NCBI GenBank assembly: GCA_023213395.1
Contig: CM041465.1
Location: 94,433,741 to 94,497,740, forward strand
DNA length: 64,000 nt
DNA from: Cycas panzhihuaensis
Lineage: Eukaryota > Cycadophyta
Direction of reading: 5' to 3'
In this document: positions 1 through 10,647 of the stretch, piece by piece
Position numbering within the stretch: the stretch's first letter is position 1
How the letters are laid out: each line of letters opens with the position of its first letter
Notes under the pieces: model-generated
What the model was told of the DNA's origin: nothing
What the model saw: only the letters and a program-made list of their open reading frames with translations
Database searches by the model: none
Position numbers and translations under genes: made by a program

Positions 1-1003
1 CTGGTGGTGGACTGTTCAGATTGATTCAACTCCTGGGTTCTACCCTCATTCTGGATCCTGTCCTCAACCCCTTTTAGCTCCACCATCAAAGCCCCTTTAT
101 TTTCGAATATATTACCAAAGACTTCCCTGTTCCAAGTCTTAATTTGTTGCTTGACCCAATTCAACTTCTTCGAGAACCTATACATAACACAGCCCTGTAC
201 CTGAACTCCCCACCAATCACTGATCCTTGCTCTCAAATCTGGATGTTTCTGCCACATAAGCTCAAATTTGAAAGGCGCACCCTTGTGAAAAACCGGGGAA
301 GAACCTTCTAGTAAGAGAGGAGAGTGATTCGACCCAGATTTCGGAAGGGCTTCCAGCCTAATACCTTCAAAGTGGCAGGCCCACTCATAGTTCGTTAACA
401 CCCTGTCCAGTCTACACTGAATGTGGTTCAGGCCTAGCTGCCTGTTGGACCATGTGAACTTAGCTCCCCCAAGGGGAACGTCCATCAAGCCCCCCTTTTG
501 TAGGAACGCTCCAAGATCAGACATGCTCCTGGTCCAGCCTCCTTGCCCCCCTTTCTTCTCCTCCGGACTAAGGGGGGAATTAAAATCCCCCCCACCAACC
601 AGGGGCCTTTCCAATCTTTGTGGACCTCCACCAAACTATCCCAAAGTCTCTTCCTTCCCTCAGCAGTAGTGGGAGCATAGATATTAGTTATCCAAAACGT
701 CTTGTTTGTCAATACACTAACCAGACCAACAGTAATGAAGTGCTCGCTCTTGCACACCTCATACCCTTGCCAACTATTCGAATTCCAAAGTGTGGCCAAC
801 CCGCCAGAGTTTGCCGATCCAGCACTAGTTACCCCCTCTCCCCTCCTCCAGATCTTATAAAGCACCTCTCTTTCCTTAGTCTGATCCAATTTAGTCTCCT
901 GTAGCAGAACAAGATTTGCTTCTATCCTAATCCTTAAATCTCTCACCAGTCGTTGCTTAGAAGGAGCGTTTAGCCCCCTAATGTTCCAAGATAGGACCTT
1001 CAT
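1..1003 (-). pseudogene. LINE ORF2, endonuclease domain (partial, one frameshift)
   Basis: The start at 1003 gives the typical plant LINE opening MKVLSWNIRGLNAP, followed by the QETK motif with the catalytic Glu and later NIYAP. This is the APE-type endonuclease that nicks target DNA. After the WLVGG motif the frame is lost: seven C on the plus strand (587-593) appear to be one base short, and the expected DFN motif continues in the next frame. That second frame then stays open to position 1, through a FTWSN motif, a CRLDR motif and SNHSPL. The last motif has Asn (codon 327-329) where the family normally has catalytic Asp (SDH). One lost base in a homopolymer could be a real mutation or a sequencing error. 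Reverse transcriptase is outside the window. Confidence 0.85.
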
Positions 1004-1024
1004 GGATGACTCTGAGTTGCCCCC

Positions 1025-2500
1025 TCATCCTTTCCTACTTCTGAGGTTAGGTCCATCTAACGCACCCCCCTCCTTTAACGTACTCTGGTGACCCATGTCT
1101 ATCTGAACTTGGGTCTCTTTCTCTCTAATAGCCTTTTTAGGGGGTCTACCCACCTTCTTCTCTATCCCATAATCTGGAGCCCTCCTCACCTCTGTTGTAT
1201 TACTCTTTGATACCCACTTGCATATCCCACCCCCACCTTTTTCTGAATCTGCACCCTTAGATCCGATTCCCGCACCTCCTTCATTTACATTGCCTCCTTG
1301 TCCCTCCTCTTGAGTCTGTTCTCTCGATCCCCCCTCTTCGGGCTCTGAAAAGTAGTCCTCTAGATCCCAATTAATATTCTTTGCAAGCCTTGCCAAAACC
1401 GGCTCAATGGCTGAAGGGGGGGGAGCTTCCCCCCCCTCCAAACCGCCCAAGCCCTTGGGCTGACTCTTAGCTTCCTCAACCACCCGCCCCATCTCCTAGC
1501 TCGGCACTGGACCCTGACTACCTATCTCAACATCTTTGGTGAAGCCCTTTCCCTCCTCAGGAACCACTGAATCCTTTTCCCCAACTGCCTGAACTGTGGG
1601 GCCAGCCATAACAGAAGTCGACTCACCATCAACTCCTTCAGACACCTCTAACCTACTAGGATTCTCGGATCTATCGTCAGTCTCGTGTCTGGTATCAACT
1701 TTGTCAGATCTCTCGATCTCCCCTCTTGTCTCATCTTTCTCATTACCTATCTCTTGAGTATCCATCCTCAATGGGACTCTTGGGCACTGGAAGGGGAGAT
1801 GCCCCCTGGTCTTGCATTTTGCGCACCTAAAACCCTCCACTTCATAAAATAGACCTTGGATGATAGATCTGCCTTCCGACTCAATCTCTACCTCCTCTGG
1901 GAGCTCGCTGTCCAGCTTGGCTGAATACGTAACGGCATTCATCAATCTAGATCTGTGTTTAGTGGCCGAATCCAAAGCCAATAGTGGTCCGATCATTCTG
2001 GCAGCCCCTTTGACCGTCTCCGGATTCCAAAAGTGCAACGGGAGCCCAGGTAACTGAACCCAAACCGGGGCTTGTTTAACCACGGGGGTGCTAGGATCAA
2101 AATCAGGGTGCCACTTCTCCAATGACATGGCCTTCCTCCCGAACATCCAAGGGGATTTTAGTAGGATGGGGATCATGTCCTCCTGGTTTGCGAACCTACA
2201 AAGGATGCACCCCTTGGGCATAGCCATGACTTGAACTGGATTCCTGGTCTTCCATTTGTTCCTAATCCACTCTCTAATAATGTCCAGTCCTGGCCTGGGA
2301 CCCGAAAACCTACCAACCAAACTGTTTTCCCAATATTGTATGGTCTTTTCGGTTACTTCTTTCGGTATCGAGAGTTTGTATCTATTTCCGATCTTTACTG
2401 GGATTATTTCTTGTTCCTCATGGTCACCATTTCTTAAAACTTCAAGGTAGGTTCTCCCCGAAGGAGAGAACTGAGATTGGTTCAGAGATGTTTGCATCAT
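1025..2500 (-). pseudogene. LINE ORF1, gag-like zinc-knuckle protein with one in-frame TAG
   Basis: A 334-codon frame starts at 2500 and ends at a TAG (1498-1496). One codon later an ATG at 1492 opens 155 more codons in the same frame, ending with TGA at 1027-1025. Residues about 30-200 resemble the DUF4283 domain of plant LINE ORF1 proteins. A CX2CX4HX4C knuckle (CAKCKTRGHLPFQC) follows at about residue 230. The C-terminal half is acidic and Gly/Glu-rich with basic stretches near its end, as expected of a disordered nucleic-acid-binding tail. ORF1 proteins bind LINE RNA. The stop most likely splits one protein of about 490 residues, although readthrough or re-initiation cannot be excluded. 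ORF2 begins 21 bases after the TGA, again in the same frame. Confidence 0.8.
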
Positions 2501-3345
2501 ATTACCAGCAGAAAAAAATTCAAACTACAATGACAGCAAAAACTCACCATTTGCCTGCATTTGTCTTTGCAAACCCTAGCCCCTTTAAGTGAATTTTCTG
2601 CCACCCTGGGCTTTCGCGTTGTACCAACAATATTCGGCTTAAGACCCAAGCTCTTGGTGCATCTGAACCCTTGTATAACTCGGCTAAGGGCTGCTCTGCG
2701 TCAGATCCTTGTGGGGATACCAGCCTCAGAAGCTGAAGCACATGCAAAACACCACGCTGTCCGCTCCACTGCCCTCCTCTATCCTTGCATAAATTTATAC
2801 GTCGCCCCCAACCCTGGGTATACCACCTCAAGCTTTCTATGCTCCGTACTGAGCGAGTACCCTTCTCAACAGCCCCGCGTGGGGTCATCCATCTCACACC
2901 GTCAATGCTGAAGGCGCCTTGAACACTCACGGGCCCACACCATCGAACGGCCCTACTTGGGGGGATGCCCCCCCACCTCCGTCCATGATCCGCCCTTGCC
3001 CTAGCCACCAGAGCCAGAGGCCCAGACCCGTCCCGGAGCCGTTCGCCTCGCTTACCAGCCGCTTCACTGCCCTTGATATCAACGGCTAGAGAATGGTCAT
3101 ACTTCTGCACAGTCAATTGAAAAGGGCTTCTAGCTGGGGGACGCACCAACTCAGCTCTCTTTACAGAGAATAGTCTTCGTCTCCATAGCGTCGTCGCCCT
3201 AGGGTTGCTCCCCCACGAATCTGCAAGGCCGGAATCAAAGGCCAGTAGGGCCCATTTCCTCGTCCAGTCGGCCCGACAAGAGGGCCTCCCCGTCTCGATC
3301 CTGATCTGCGAGTCCGCAGCCGTCGAAACCCTACACGTAGGTCGC
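2501..3345 (-). other. LINE 5' leader, GC-rich, with a long open frame
   Basis: This GC-rich segment precedes ORF1 on the minus strand and probably is the LINE 5' untranslated region with its internal promoter. A 280-codon minus-strand frame (3386 to 2544) spans it. Its product is Arg-, Trp- and Ser-rich, shows no domain I recognise, is out of frame with ORF1 and begins outside the GC-rich block. High GC lowers stop frequency, so the open frame may be fortuitous. Confidence 0.5.
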
Positions 3346-3689
3346 CAATCTAATAAAAAAAATCTTTTGATTGATTTTAATTGCAATAGTTTTTTTGCCT
3401 TTAATACTCAGAGAAAAATTATATTCAAGTTCAATAGTTTTGTTTATGCAATCAGGATGAAGAGTCTCAAACTAGTTTTCCCTTCTTGTCATATAATTTG
3501 AAGCTCTGGACTTTATGAACTAGCAACAACAAAAGTAGTTTCTTCCTCTTCTTCATCTTTAGATTGCTCATTGTTGTAGTTGTCTTCCACTCACTTTCCC
3601 TTTGAGATCTCAGATCTTTTGTAAAAATAGTTGCTTGAAAGATGTTCAAATCTTCCATAGTAATAATAGGGACGAGTTTTGATTGATCT

Positions 3690-4452
3690 GAAATCAATAA
3701 AAAGGTGTCCCGGTTTACCGCAATGATAACATACCTGATTGTCTGTTGATCTTCCCCTGATAGGTCCTAATCTTCCTCTGTTGAACCTCCCTTTGCTTCC
3801 CCTTGTATCTGTTGATCTTTCTCTTATGGATCTACTTCTGTTGTAATCTCGTTCTCCAATTCTTAGTCTAGAAAAAAATGCTTCTTCAACTTTAGTTTCT
3901 TCATCATATCTTTGTATCCTTTACTCTTGTTGAAGATGTCCATACAGGGTGTCAAATGACATATTGAGAGCTTGTCCTCCAACAGTGAGAGTATTTACAA
4001 GATTGTCAAATGACTTGGGAAGCTTGTCAAGAACCAAATGAACAATTTATGTGTCTGATATAGACTCACCTACAGATGTCAGATTATATTTGATTTCAAC
4101 CACTTTAGTGGTAACGTTAGAGGTTTGTTCACTCGCCCTTAAATGGAGTTGATACAGTTGTTTTTGAAGAGTAATAATCCAAGCTTCATTCTTTTTTACT
4201 ATAGAGAGCAATAATAATTTTTCAAGCTTCTACTGAAGTGGAGGCTTTGCTTATATGAGTTGAAACAGAGTCACTTATGGATAGTGTAATGGTTGCCAAG
4301 GCATGTTTGCCCCTTTCTTCCCAACTAGCAAGCTTTACAGTAACTATGGTAACTTTTTTTTTTTTCCTTTTACAGTAACAATATTCCAAGCATTTTTGGC
4401 AACTCGAAAACCCTTCATTTTCATTTTCCAAGCACCATAATTTTGTCTAGTT
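3690..4452 (-). pseudogene. Copia gag remnant (UBN2-type) with zinc knuckle
   Basis: Across several frames the minus strand reads as a typical plant Copia gag. A start like NYGAWKMKMKGF lies near 4445, WEERGKHALATITLSISD near 4320-4260, and a segment like VLDKLPKSFDNLVNTLTVGG near 4040-3975. The zinc knuckle at 3731-3690 reads CYHCGKPGH, but its last Cys position is Phe. Gag packages element RNA into virus-like particles. Several frameshifts and stops make this copy non-functional. Confidence 0.75.
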
Positions 4453-5180
4453 AACTTATCTGAGTCTCCTAATGAGTAAACTTAGGCCATTTACTTTTAT
4501 GCAAAAGAGAAAGGACTGTAAAAAACATTTTTTTTTCTTTCTTTTGTTATAGGCCAAAACTATACGACTGTATGGTTATACAAAAAGAGTATAGGTGTAT
4601 GGATTCCAAAAAAAGACCCCCCCTAAAATGTAGATCTCTTCAACATCTATTGGGATGTGTAGATTAAATTTTGATTAGAACTTTTCGTTTGACTAAAAAA
4701 TGGCCCGAAAGACATAGAGGTAGCTAGGGTTTAAAATTTATTTTTTCTCATAACTTAAAATTTTTTCAAAATCTCTTGGAAAAATTATACTTGATGGAAA
4801 GCTTATGTCCTAAGGAAGATTTTAAGACCAATTTTAGGCATTGAAACTAAAAAAAATGAGAAAAAACAACAGAGGAACCCTCAAACCCACCCTCTTAATT
4901 TTTTGTGATTTCTTGCTTACAGAAGCCAAATTTGTAGTTGGCTCTTTGGAACAGTAGACTCTATTGGCCAAAATGCAAAATGTCTTTGCTGGTAAAATTT
5001 GGTTGCGATCTGAACACTTTGAATTTTGGTTGTACAATGTTGTACGGATTTGTATAGGGTTTTTGTACAGTGTCTTTTGGGATTGTTCTCCTTTGAAAAA
5101 CCTCTGTTTTAATCCTTTAATCTCCTTCTGATTTTTTTCCTCTTTCTAAAAAATTCAAATGCTTTATGCCCTAACCGTCT
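4453..5180 (-). other. Copia leader, no gene seen
   Basis: AT-rich sequence between the primer-binding site and gag of the minus-strand Copia. It holds homopolymer runs of A and T, and its short frames resemble nothing I recognise. Confidence 0.5.
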
Positions 5181-5193
5181 TGCCCTGATACCA
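5181..5193 (-). promoter_or_regulatory. Primer-binding site (initiator tRNA-Met type)
   Basis: The minus strand reads TGGTATCAGGGCA directly after the LTR end AACA. It matches the TGGTATCAGAGC primer-binding site of plant Copia elements at all but one or two bases, and it fixes the LTR boundary and orientation. Confidence 0.85.
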
Positions 5194-5394
5194 TGTTGGA
5201 AAAAAGACAAAATATGAAAAGAAAATGATCTTTCTTGATTAATGGATGAGAGTTTCTCTCTCATATAAATGCATCTAGTTTACAAGAGAGGATCAATACA
5301 TGTATGGTAAGTGTTATTTTAAATAGAAGAGAGGTCATGACACACCTTTAATTACACATAAGAGACCCCCAAAGTAAAAACATGGGATAGAACA
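5194..5394 (-). repeat. Copia 5' LTR (minus orientation, about 201 bp)
   Basis: The inner end is set by the primer-binding site at 5193/5194. Both termini carry the short inverted repeat TGTT...AACA. The outer end at 5394 is chosen because it ends in AACA and because Gypsy protease coding sequence resumes immediately after it. No second copy of this LTR is in the window. Confidence 0.7.
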
Positions 5395-5465
5395 TTAATA
5401 TTCTAAAACTTTTTTGTATCTCATGAATAACTCATCTAAATTTATTTCGAGAGTCCCAAGTGTTT
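5395..5465 (-). pseudogene. Ty3/Gypsy protease fragment, distal piece
   Basis: The minus strand reads TLGTLEINLDELFMRYKK, which resembles the segment that follows the aspartic protease in plant Gypsy elements (usually WL.TLG...L.F.). If the Copia element at 5466-10642 and one copy of its target duplication are ignored, this frame joins the protease frame at 10643-10900 without a shift. It is therefore the other half of one interrupted Gypsy element. Confidence 0.6.
5461..5465 (+). repeat. Target-site duplication, left copy (TGTTT)
   Basis: Five bases before the left LTR of the 5466-10642 Copia. The partner at 10643-10647 is TGTTC, so 4 of 5 bases match. Confidence 0.65.
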
Positions 5466-5662
5466 TGTTAGAGTATAATCTTTTATCTTAAGATTATTAA
5501 AGAAGAGGGGTAACGTAATTAAACCCTCATTGTACTTAATATACATGTTTAGTTACAATAACCATGTAACGGTTATATAATCTAATGTATAAAAGAAGGA
5601 TTTCCTCACATAATAAAATATTGATTTTTTCCCTCTATATTCTAAGGAGCCTATTTTTAACA
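5466..5662 (+). repeat. Left LTR of Copia-I
   Basis: It starts TGTTAGAGTATAAT and ends AACA just before the primer-binding site. It aligns along its whole length with 10446-10642, including a GAAGAGGGGTAA block and the AATAAAA poly(A)-like signal near its end. Confidence 0.9.
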
Positions 5663-5675
5663 TGGTATCAAAGTA
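5663..5675 (+). promoter_or_regulatory. Primer-binding site of Copia-I
   Basis: TGGTATCAAAGTA follows the LTR directly and resembles the plant initiator tRNA-Met site TGGTATCAGAGC. Confidence 0.8.
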
Positions 5676-6370
5676 GGCTGTGTTGTTCGTTAAATAATTC
5701 TGAGGAAAAGTAATCATCTAGATTGTGTGAAGGAGTTCAATTTTCTATCAATCATTCACAGAGGAAGATAAAGTCATTAAAGGCCGGAATCACTTATTGT
5801 ATAGAATTGTACGGACGAGTACGAACTCAAATTTTTCAAAGTTATTAGATTAACCTAAAATTTTACTAGCGGGTGCGCCTTTATACGAACGTCATTTCAT
5901 CTAATTGGGTTGACTTCATTTGAAGAGTTTTTTGAGGAGAAAATCAAAATTTTCTGTCTATGCGAGTTTTAGAAGAAAATCATTCATTATGATCAAATTT
6001 ATCCATCAAATTGGGCAAAATCGAACTCGATCTCTTAGTTTTTGAAATATGATTTTATTGATACTAGTCTTGCAGATTTTCTTGGTTGTTTTGAATTTTT
6101 TCAAGCATTTTTTATCAAAACCCTGGGCACGCAGTTTAGATCTTCGAGTGTTTTTTTTTTTTTTTTTTTCCCTGTCTAGAAAAGATATTTCAAAAATAAT
6201 CATAGATCCAGATAACCATTTGAGAGATCTACATTTTAAGGTAGTTTTTGATTAATTGTGTACAATTTTAAATCCGCACAAAAATTCGTATAGAAATCTA
6301 TACAGTTGTATGACCTTAGTTTCTCAGACTTGCCTGGCTTCTCAGACCTGCTTTTTGACTTAGTATAATC
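5676..6370 (+). other. Copia-I leader, no gene
   Basis: AT-rich untranslated leader between the primer-binding site and gag. It includes a run of about 18 T near 6150 and no convincing coding sequence. Confidence 0.55.
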
Positions 6371-7236
6371 ATGACATCCTTAATTTTGGGCCTTAGTGAC
6401 ATAGATAAATTGACCGAGAACAATTATCATGTTTGGAGAATTAAAATGAAAGCCATGTGTGCCAAAAATGCCTGGGAATTAACCATTGGGGAAGAAAAAT
6501 TGCCAGAGACTGAAGGCGATGCCTAGAAAAACTGGAAAGAAAGAAATAATCTAGGTGTAATAACTTTGAAGATGTCAGTGTCTGATCATCTTTTAATATA
6601 CATTGATAAATCAAATTCTTATTCTTAAATTTGAAAGACTTTTGAAAATCTCTATGCCCAAAAGAATAGAACAAGGATTATAACCTTGAAGAGGAGTTAT
6701 TTAAACTGGTTATGAAAGAAATTGAAATAGTAGCAGACTTTATTCACAAAGTCACTACTATCTAGAACGAACTCCTAAGCATCGGGGCAACCATTTTTTA
6801 AAAAGAAATAGTTGAAATGGTAGCAGGAAAACTCCCAAGGGCATTTGATGTAACCATCAATACAATAACCAACACTAGTATAATTGAAGAAATGACTCTT
6901 GATGAATTGACTGGTATGTTGTTGAATCAGGAACAAAGAAACAAAAGGTACAAAGACATTAATGAAATAGAAGATGCCTTTGTGACAAAATTAAACATAG
7001 GAGGTCCCAAAGGACGAGGACGATTTAGAGGCAAAGGACGTACTTCTGAATCCAGGACTCCTTCGCGAGGAAGATGGTTAGAAAATAGGGGACACGGTTG
7101 TATGTATCCTCCAAGGGATGTTCAAGTCTCCTTCAACTGTGGTAAACTTGGACACTTTTCAAGCCAATGTTGCACATTCGATGTTTGTTATCAATGTGGA
7201 CAGCCAGGATGCTATCCATATCAGTGCTCTCAATGA
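6371..7236 (+). pseudogene. Copia-I gag with two damaged zinc knuckles
   Basis: The ATG at 6371 opens a gag-like segment (LTENNYHVWRIKMKAM type) that shifts frame before 6817. An open stretch of 139 codons at 6817-7236 covers the C-terminal half, with an Arg/Gly-rich nucleic-acid-binding region at about 7000-7110. Two CCHC knuckles follow. The first (NCGKLGHFSSQC) has Ser in place of its first Cys. The second (CYQCGQPGCYPYQC) has Cys in place of His. Paired knuckles are less usual than a single one in Copia gag. RNA packaging by this product would be doubtful even without the frameshift. Confidence 0.8.
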
Positions 7237-7317
7237 AAAGTAGAGATTTAGAGAGGTAAGAGACCAACTAGAAATTACAGCAAAGAACAACCAAAGGAAG
7301 AGGAAGAAGAAACAACC

Positions 7318-7738
7318 TTCATTGTTGCTTTATCAACAAACCTTGTGGTACATTGACTCAGGAGCATCACGTCACATGACAAGAAGAGAAGATTGGTTGG
7401 AGTCCATCAAAGCCTACTCCTAAAAATTAGTCAAATTGGGAGATAAGTATGCTTTAAACATTAAAGGAATAGGGACTATTGCTGTGAATTTGCAAGGTTG
7501 TATAAAGAAAATTAGTAATGTACTTTTTGTACCTGGGCTTAAGATGAACCTTCTGTCAGTATCTCAACTAAGCAACAAGGGTTTAAGGACTATATTTGAT
7601 GAGAAGGGCATGTGTTATGTGTTGGACATGAAAAATGACGATGTTGTCATTGCTAAAGGGGTAAAGTATAATGATTTGTATAAATTATTGCCCATTCTTG
7701 TTGATCCAATAAGGATGCAAAAGCATTCTCAGCTATGA
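7318..7738 (+). pseudogene. Copia-I aspartic protease
   Basis: The catalytic motif WYIDSGASRHMT is intact, with Asp codon 7355-7357. It is followed by the usual LFVPGLKMNLLSVSQL segment and FDEKGMCYV. A TAA at 7420-7430 breaks the frame (AYS-stop-KLVKLGD), and a small frame change lies before the catalytic site. The family product cuts the gag-pol polyprotein. The open frame 7436-7738 covers the C-terminal half and the linker to integrase. Confidence 0.8.
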
Positions 7739-8880
7739 ATTCTAATGATAATAATAAAGTGTGGCATTTGAAGTATGGACATCTTCCCATAGATAAATTG
7801 GAAATGATGAAAAGAAACAATATAGTTAATGGGCTTCCTTCTATTTCGTCAGAGCATTTTGTTTGCAAAGGTTGTCAATTTGGAAAACAACATTGTTTTC
7901 CCTTCAGAACTAACGAATGACATGTTCAAGAAAAATTAGAACTAATACACATATTTATATGATTCTCTAACACCACTATCCATAAATGGCTCTAGATATT
8001 TCTTAACCTTCATTGATGATTTCACTAAGAAGGTGTGGGTGTACTTTATTCATAGTAAGTCGGAAGTGTTTGATACATTTAAAGAATTCAAGGTTGAGGT
8101 AGAGTTAGAATCAAGATGTAAAACTAAATGTATTAGGTCTGACAATGGAGGTGAATATATTTCAAAAACATTTTTGGACTACTACAAAACTAAAGGTATA
8201 CGAAGACAATTAACAACTCCCAATATATCTCAGTCCAACGGTGTCGCTGAATGGAAGAATAGGACCATAATGGAAATCACACGTAGCATGATTCATGGAA
8301 AATAAATCTCAGGGACTTACTGGGCTAAAGTAGTAAGTACATCATGCTATCTAATAAACTAGAGTCCAACCACAACATTACAACAAATCATTCTTGAAGA
8401 AGGTTGGACAGGAAGGAAGCCTGATGTAAGTAACTTAAAAGTTTTTGGCAGTCAAGATTTTGTTCACATACTAGATAAAAATATGACAAGACTTGATTCA
8501 AAATGCATAGAATGCATTATGATCAGATACAACAAAAACTCAAAGGGATACAAGTGCATAGATCCCAAAACCAATAAAATTTATGTAAGTAGGGATGTAA
8601 TATTCAATGAAGAAATTCCTATAGAGATCAAACCTCTGGTCCAAACAATTGAAGAAGTACCAAGGATTAAGCCTCAAATAGAATCTTTAGCTAAAGAATC
8701 TGGAATAACTACAAAAACTAGTTTTGAAGAATCTGAATCCGCTCCTCTCACAGAGGGAGAACAATCATTAGAAGAATCAACCGTTGAAGCACCAAAGAAG
8801 GAGAAGAAAGTACCAAAATGGTACATCAAAACCATAGAAGAAGGTAGAGGAAATGTGTTTACCCATAGAACTAGGAGTTA
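7739..8880 (+). pseudogene. Copia-I integrase
   Basis: The zinc-binding HHCC region is visible as WHLKYGHL...CKGCQFGKQH at 7760-7900. A break at about 7918-7965 destroys the segment that should hold the first catalytic Asp. The core continues in the open frame 8033-8305 with SDNGGEY (second Asp) and NGVAEWKNRT (catalytic Glu, with Trp replacing the usual Arg after it). The C-terminal part, including the Copia KCIMIGY-like region and the acidic linker to reverse transcriptase, is open at 8483-8881. The family product inserts element cDNA into DNA. Confidence 0.8.
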
Positions 8881-8930
8881 GCAACATCAAGCTCTCTTCA
8901 ATAGATTAGAGCCATAATCATTTGAATAAG

Positions 8931-9690
8931 CAAAGGATCATGCCGAATGGAGATCAACAATGGATGCAGAAATGAATGTTGTTGCAAAAAATCAAACTTG
9001 GGATTTGGTGGAGTTGCCTCCAAATAAACTAGTGGTCAATTGCAAATGGGTGTACAAGGTAAAAGAAGATGCTGATGGGAGAATAGGAAAATTCAAAGCA
9101 AGACTTGTGGCAAAATGATACACTCAGACTGTTGGGATTGGTTTCGATGAAACATTCTCTCCTGTGGCTAAAATGAATACAGTCCAAATAGTGATTGCAT
9201 TGACAGCATAAAACAATTGAAAATTTTACTAGTTGGATGTCAAAAGCGCTTTTCTAAATGGAGATATGGAAAAAAAGGTCTACATGTGGCAACCAGAAGG
9301 CTACATCAAACAAGGGCAAGAGCATTTGCTATGTAAGCTTTAAAAGGCCTTGTACGGATTGAAACAAGTCCCCAGAGTTTGGTATGCTAAGTTGGACAAA
9401 CATTTGTCTCAACATGGCTTCCACAGATGCAAGTCTAATTCTAGCCTTTATGTAAAAAGAAATGATGAAAAAATCTCAATCATTGTTGTCTATGTTGATG
9501 ACGTGATTCTCACTGGAGACGACACCAAATCTATCTCAAATATAAAGAGTCAATTGGAAAAGGATTTTGAAATGACAGATTTAAGTTCCTTGAACTACTA
9601 CCTGGGAATAGAAATTGAGCAAAACAAAGAGTCAATTACACTTTCATAAGGCAAATACATCAGAGATTTACTAGTTAAATTTTAGATGGA
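8931..9690 (+). pseudogene. Copia-I reverse transcriptase
   Basis: The typical Copia segments occur in order: MDAEMNVVAKNQTWDLVELP, CKWVYKVK, FKARLVAK, LDVKSAFLNGD, YGLKQ and the catalytic YVDD at 9491-9502. About six stops interrupt it (for example after LVAK, around the LDVKSAF block and before KALYGLK). The open frame 9350-9649 contains the catalytic YVDD. The product would copy element RNA into cDNA. Confidence 0.85.
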
Positions 9691-10438
9691 GAATTGTAAT
9701 GAATGTGCAACTTCTATAGAAGTGAATTGCAATCTAGCCCCACATGAAGGAGAATCTATAGTTGACAACACTCTTTACAGACAGTTAATTGGAAGTCTGA
9801 TTTATCTCGCTGCCACAAGACCTGACATCTCACATTCAATAGGTTTAGTTTTTAAATACATGCAGGAGCCAAAATTGAGACATTGGAAGGCTGTCAAAAG
9901 GATACTCAGATACCTAAAAGACACTGTAGACCTGAAACTAGTATACAACAAAAAGAAGTCAACTCAATTGATTGGATATTACGACTCTTATTGGACAGGA
10001 GACAGAGAATAGGAGGTCTACCAATGGATATTGTTTCTTCTTGAGTTCAGTCGCCATTTCCTGATGCAGTAAAAAGCAACCAAACTTTCTCTTTCATCAA
10101 CTGAAATAGAATACAAATCGGAAATCAGCGCAACATGTGAAGAACTCTGGTTCAGATAATTGTTAATGGACATGAATCAATTACAACATGAACCGACAAC
10201 TTTATTTTGTGATAATCAAAGTGCAATAAAATTAAACATAAATCCTATTTGACATGCACGAACAAAGCACATAGAAGTACACTGCCACTTCATTTGAGAA
10301 AAGGTACAAAGTAAAGAGATTGATTTAACATATTGTCCCATAGCAAGTCAAGTTATAGATATTTTAACAAAATCTCTTAGCAGAGATAAATTTCAAATTC
10401 TCAGGGAAAGAATAGGACTAAAAAGGATAAAACATTAA
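9691..10438 (+). pseudogene. Copia-I RNase H and C-terminal end of pol
   Basis: LYRQLIGSLIYLAATRPDI at 9775-9833 is the connection region after reverse transcriptase. RNase H motifs follow: SLSSTEIEY (normally LSTAEAEY), FCDNQSAIKL with its Asp, and ARTKHIEVHCHF. Four or more stops are present. The final TAA at 10436-10438 is immediately followed by the purine tract. Confidence 0.8.
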
Positions 10439-10445
10439 GAGAGGG
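10437..10445 (+). promoter_or_regulatory. Polypurine tract of Copia-I
   Basis: AAGAGAGGG directly precedes the right LTR, the position from which plus-strand DNA synthesis is primed. Confidence 0.8.
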
Positions 10446-10642
10446 TGTTAGAGTATAATGTTGTGTCTTAGGATTATTAAAGAAGAGGGGTAATGTAATT
10501 AAACCCTCATTTTACTTAATATACATGTTTGGTTACAATAACCATGTAACGGTTACATAGTCTAATGTATAAAATGAAGATTTCCTCACATAATAAAACA
10601 TTGATTTTTTTCCTCCATATTTTGAGAAGCTTGATTTTTATA
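10446..10642 (+). repeat. Right LTR of Copia-I
   Basis: It aligns with 5466-5662 over its full length with scattered differences. The last bases read ATA where the left copy has ACA, so the terminal CA has mutated. Confidence 0.9.
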
Positions 10643-10647
10643 TGTTC
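10643..10647 (+). repeat. Target-site duplication, right copy (TGTTC)
   Basis: Partner of TGTTT at 5461-5465; four of five bases match. Confidence 0.65.

Larger units (their letters stand above)
1..3345 (-). mobile_element. Plant L1-type LINE retrotransposon, 5' part, runs off the left edge
   Basis: Read on the minus strand, the order is a GC-rich leader, an ORF1 with a CCHC zinc knuckle, then ORF2 opening with an apurinic endonuclease domain. This is the layout of plant L1-type LINEs. Reverse transcriptase and the 3' tail would lie beyond position 1. The 5' end is placed near 3345, where composition changes abruptly from GC-rich to AT-rich; the exact base is uncertain because the target duplication cannot be checked. 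Its few disablements and high GC contrast with the stop-riddled elements beside it, so it is probably one of the younger insertions here. Confidence 0.85.
3346..5394 (-). mobile_element. Ty1/Copia LTR retrotransposon fragment (5' LTR, leader, gag)
   Basis: On the minus strand the order is LTR (5394 to 5194), primer-binding site, a leader of about 730 bp and gag (about 4452 to 3690). Beyond gag, at 3346-3490, the sequence is too decayed to assign and then meets the LINE 5' end. The rest of pol and the 3' LTR are not in the window. At its right end the element lies against Gypsy protease sequence (5395-5465), which suggests it inserted into that Gypsy copy. Confidence 0.75.
5466..10642 (+). mobile_element. 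Full-length but decayed Ty1/Copia element (Copia-I)
   Basis: Two LTRs of about 197 bp flank gag, protease, integrase, reverse transcriptase and RNase H in that order, which defines Ty1/Copia. A primer-binding site follows the left LTR, a purine tract precedes the right LTR, and a near-perfect 5-bp duplication flanks the element. Stops and frameshifts occur in every domain, so it cannot move by itself. It sits inside the protease of an older minus-strand Gypsy element. Confidence 0.9.

Noticed and set aside
421-904. Plus-strand frames of 82 and 94 codons at the left edge
   Set aside because: They are antisense shadows of the LINE endonuclease, which has clear motifs on the minus strand.
2561-2911. 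Plus-strand 116-codon frame
   Set aside because: Antisense to the GC-rich LINE leader; no family resemblance.
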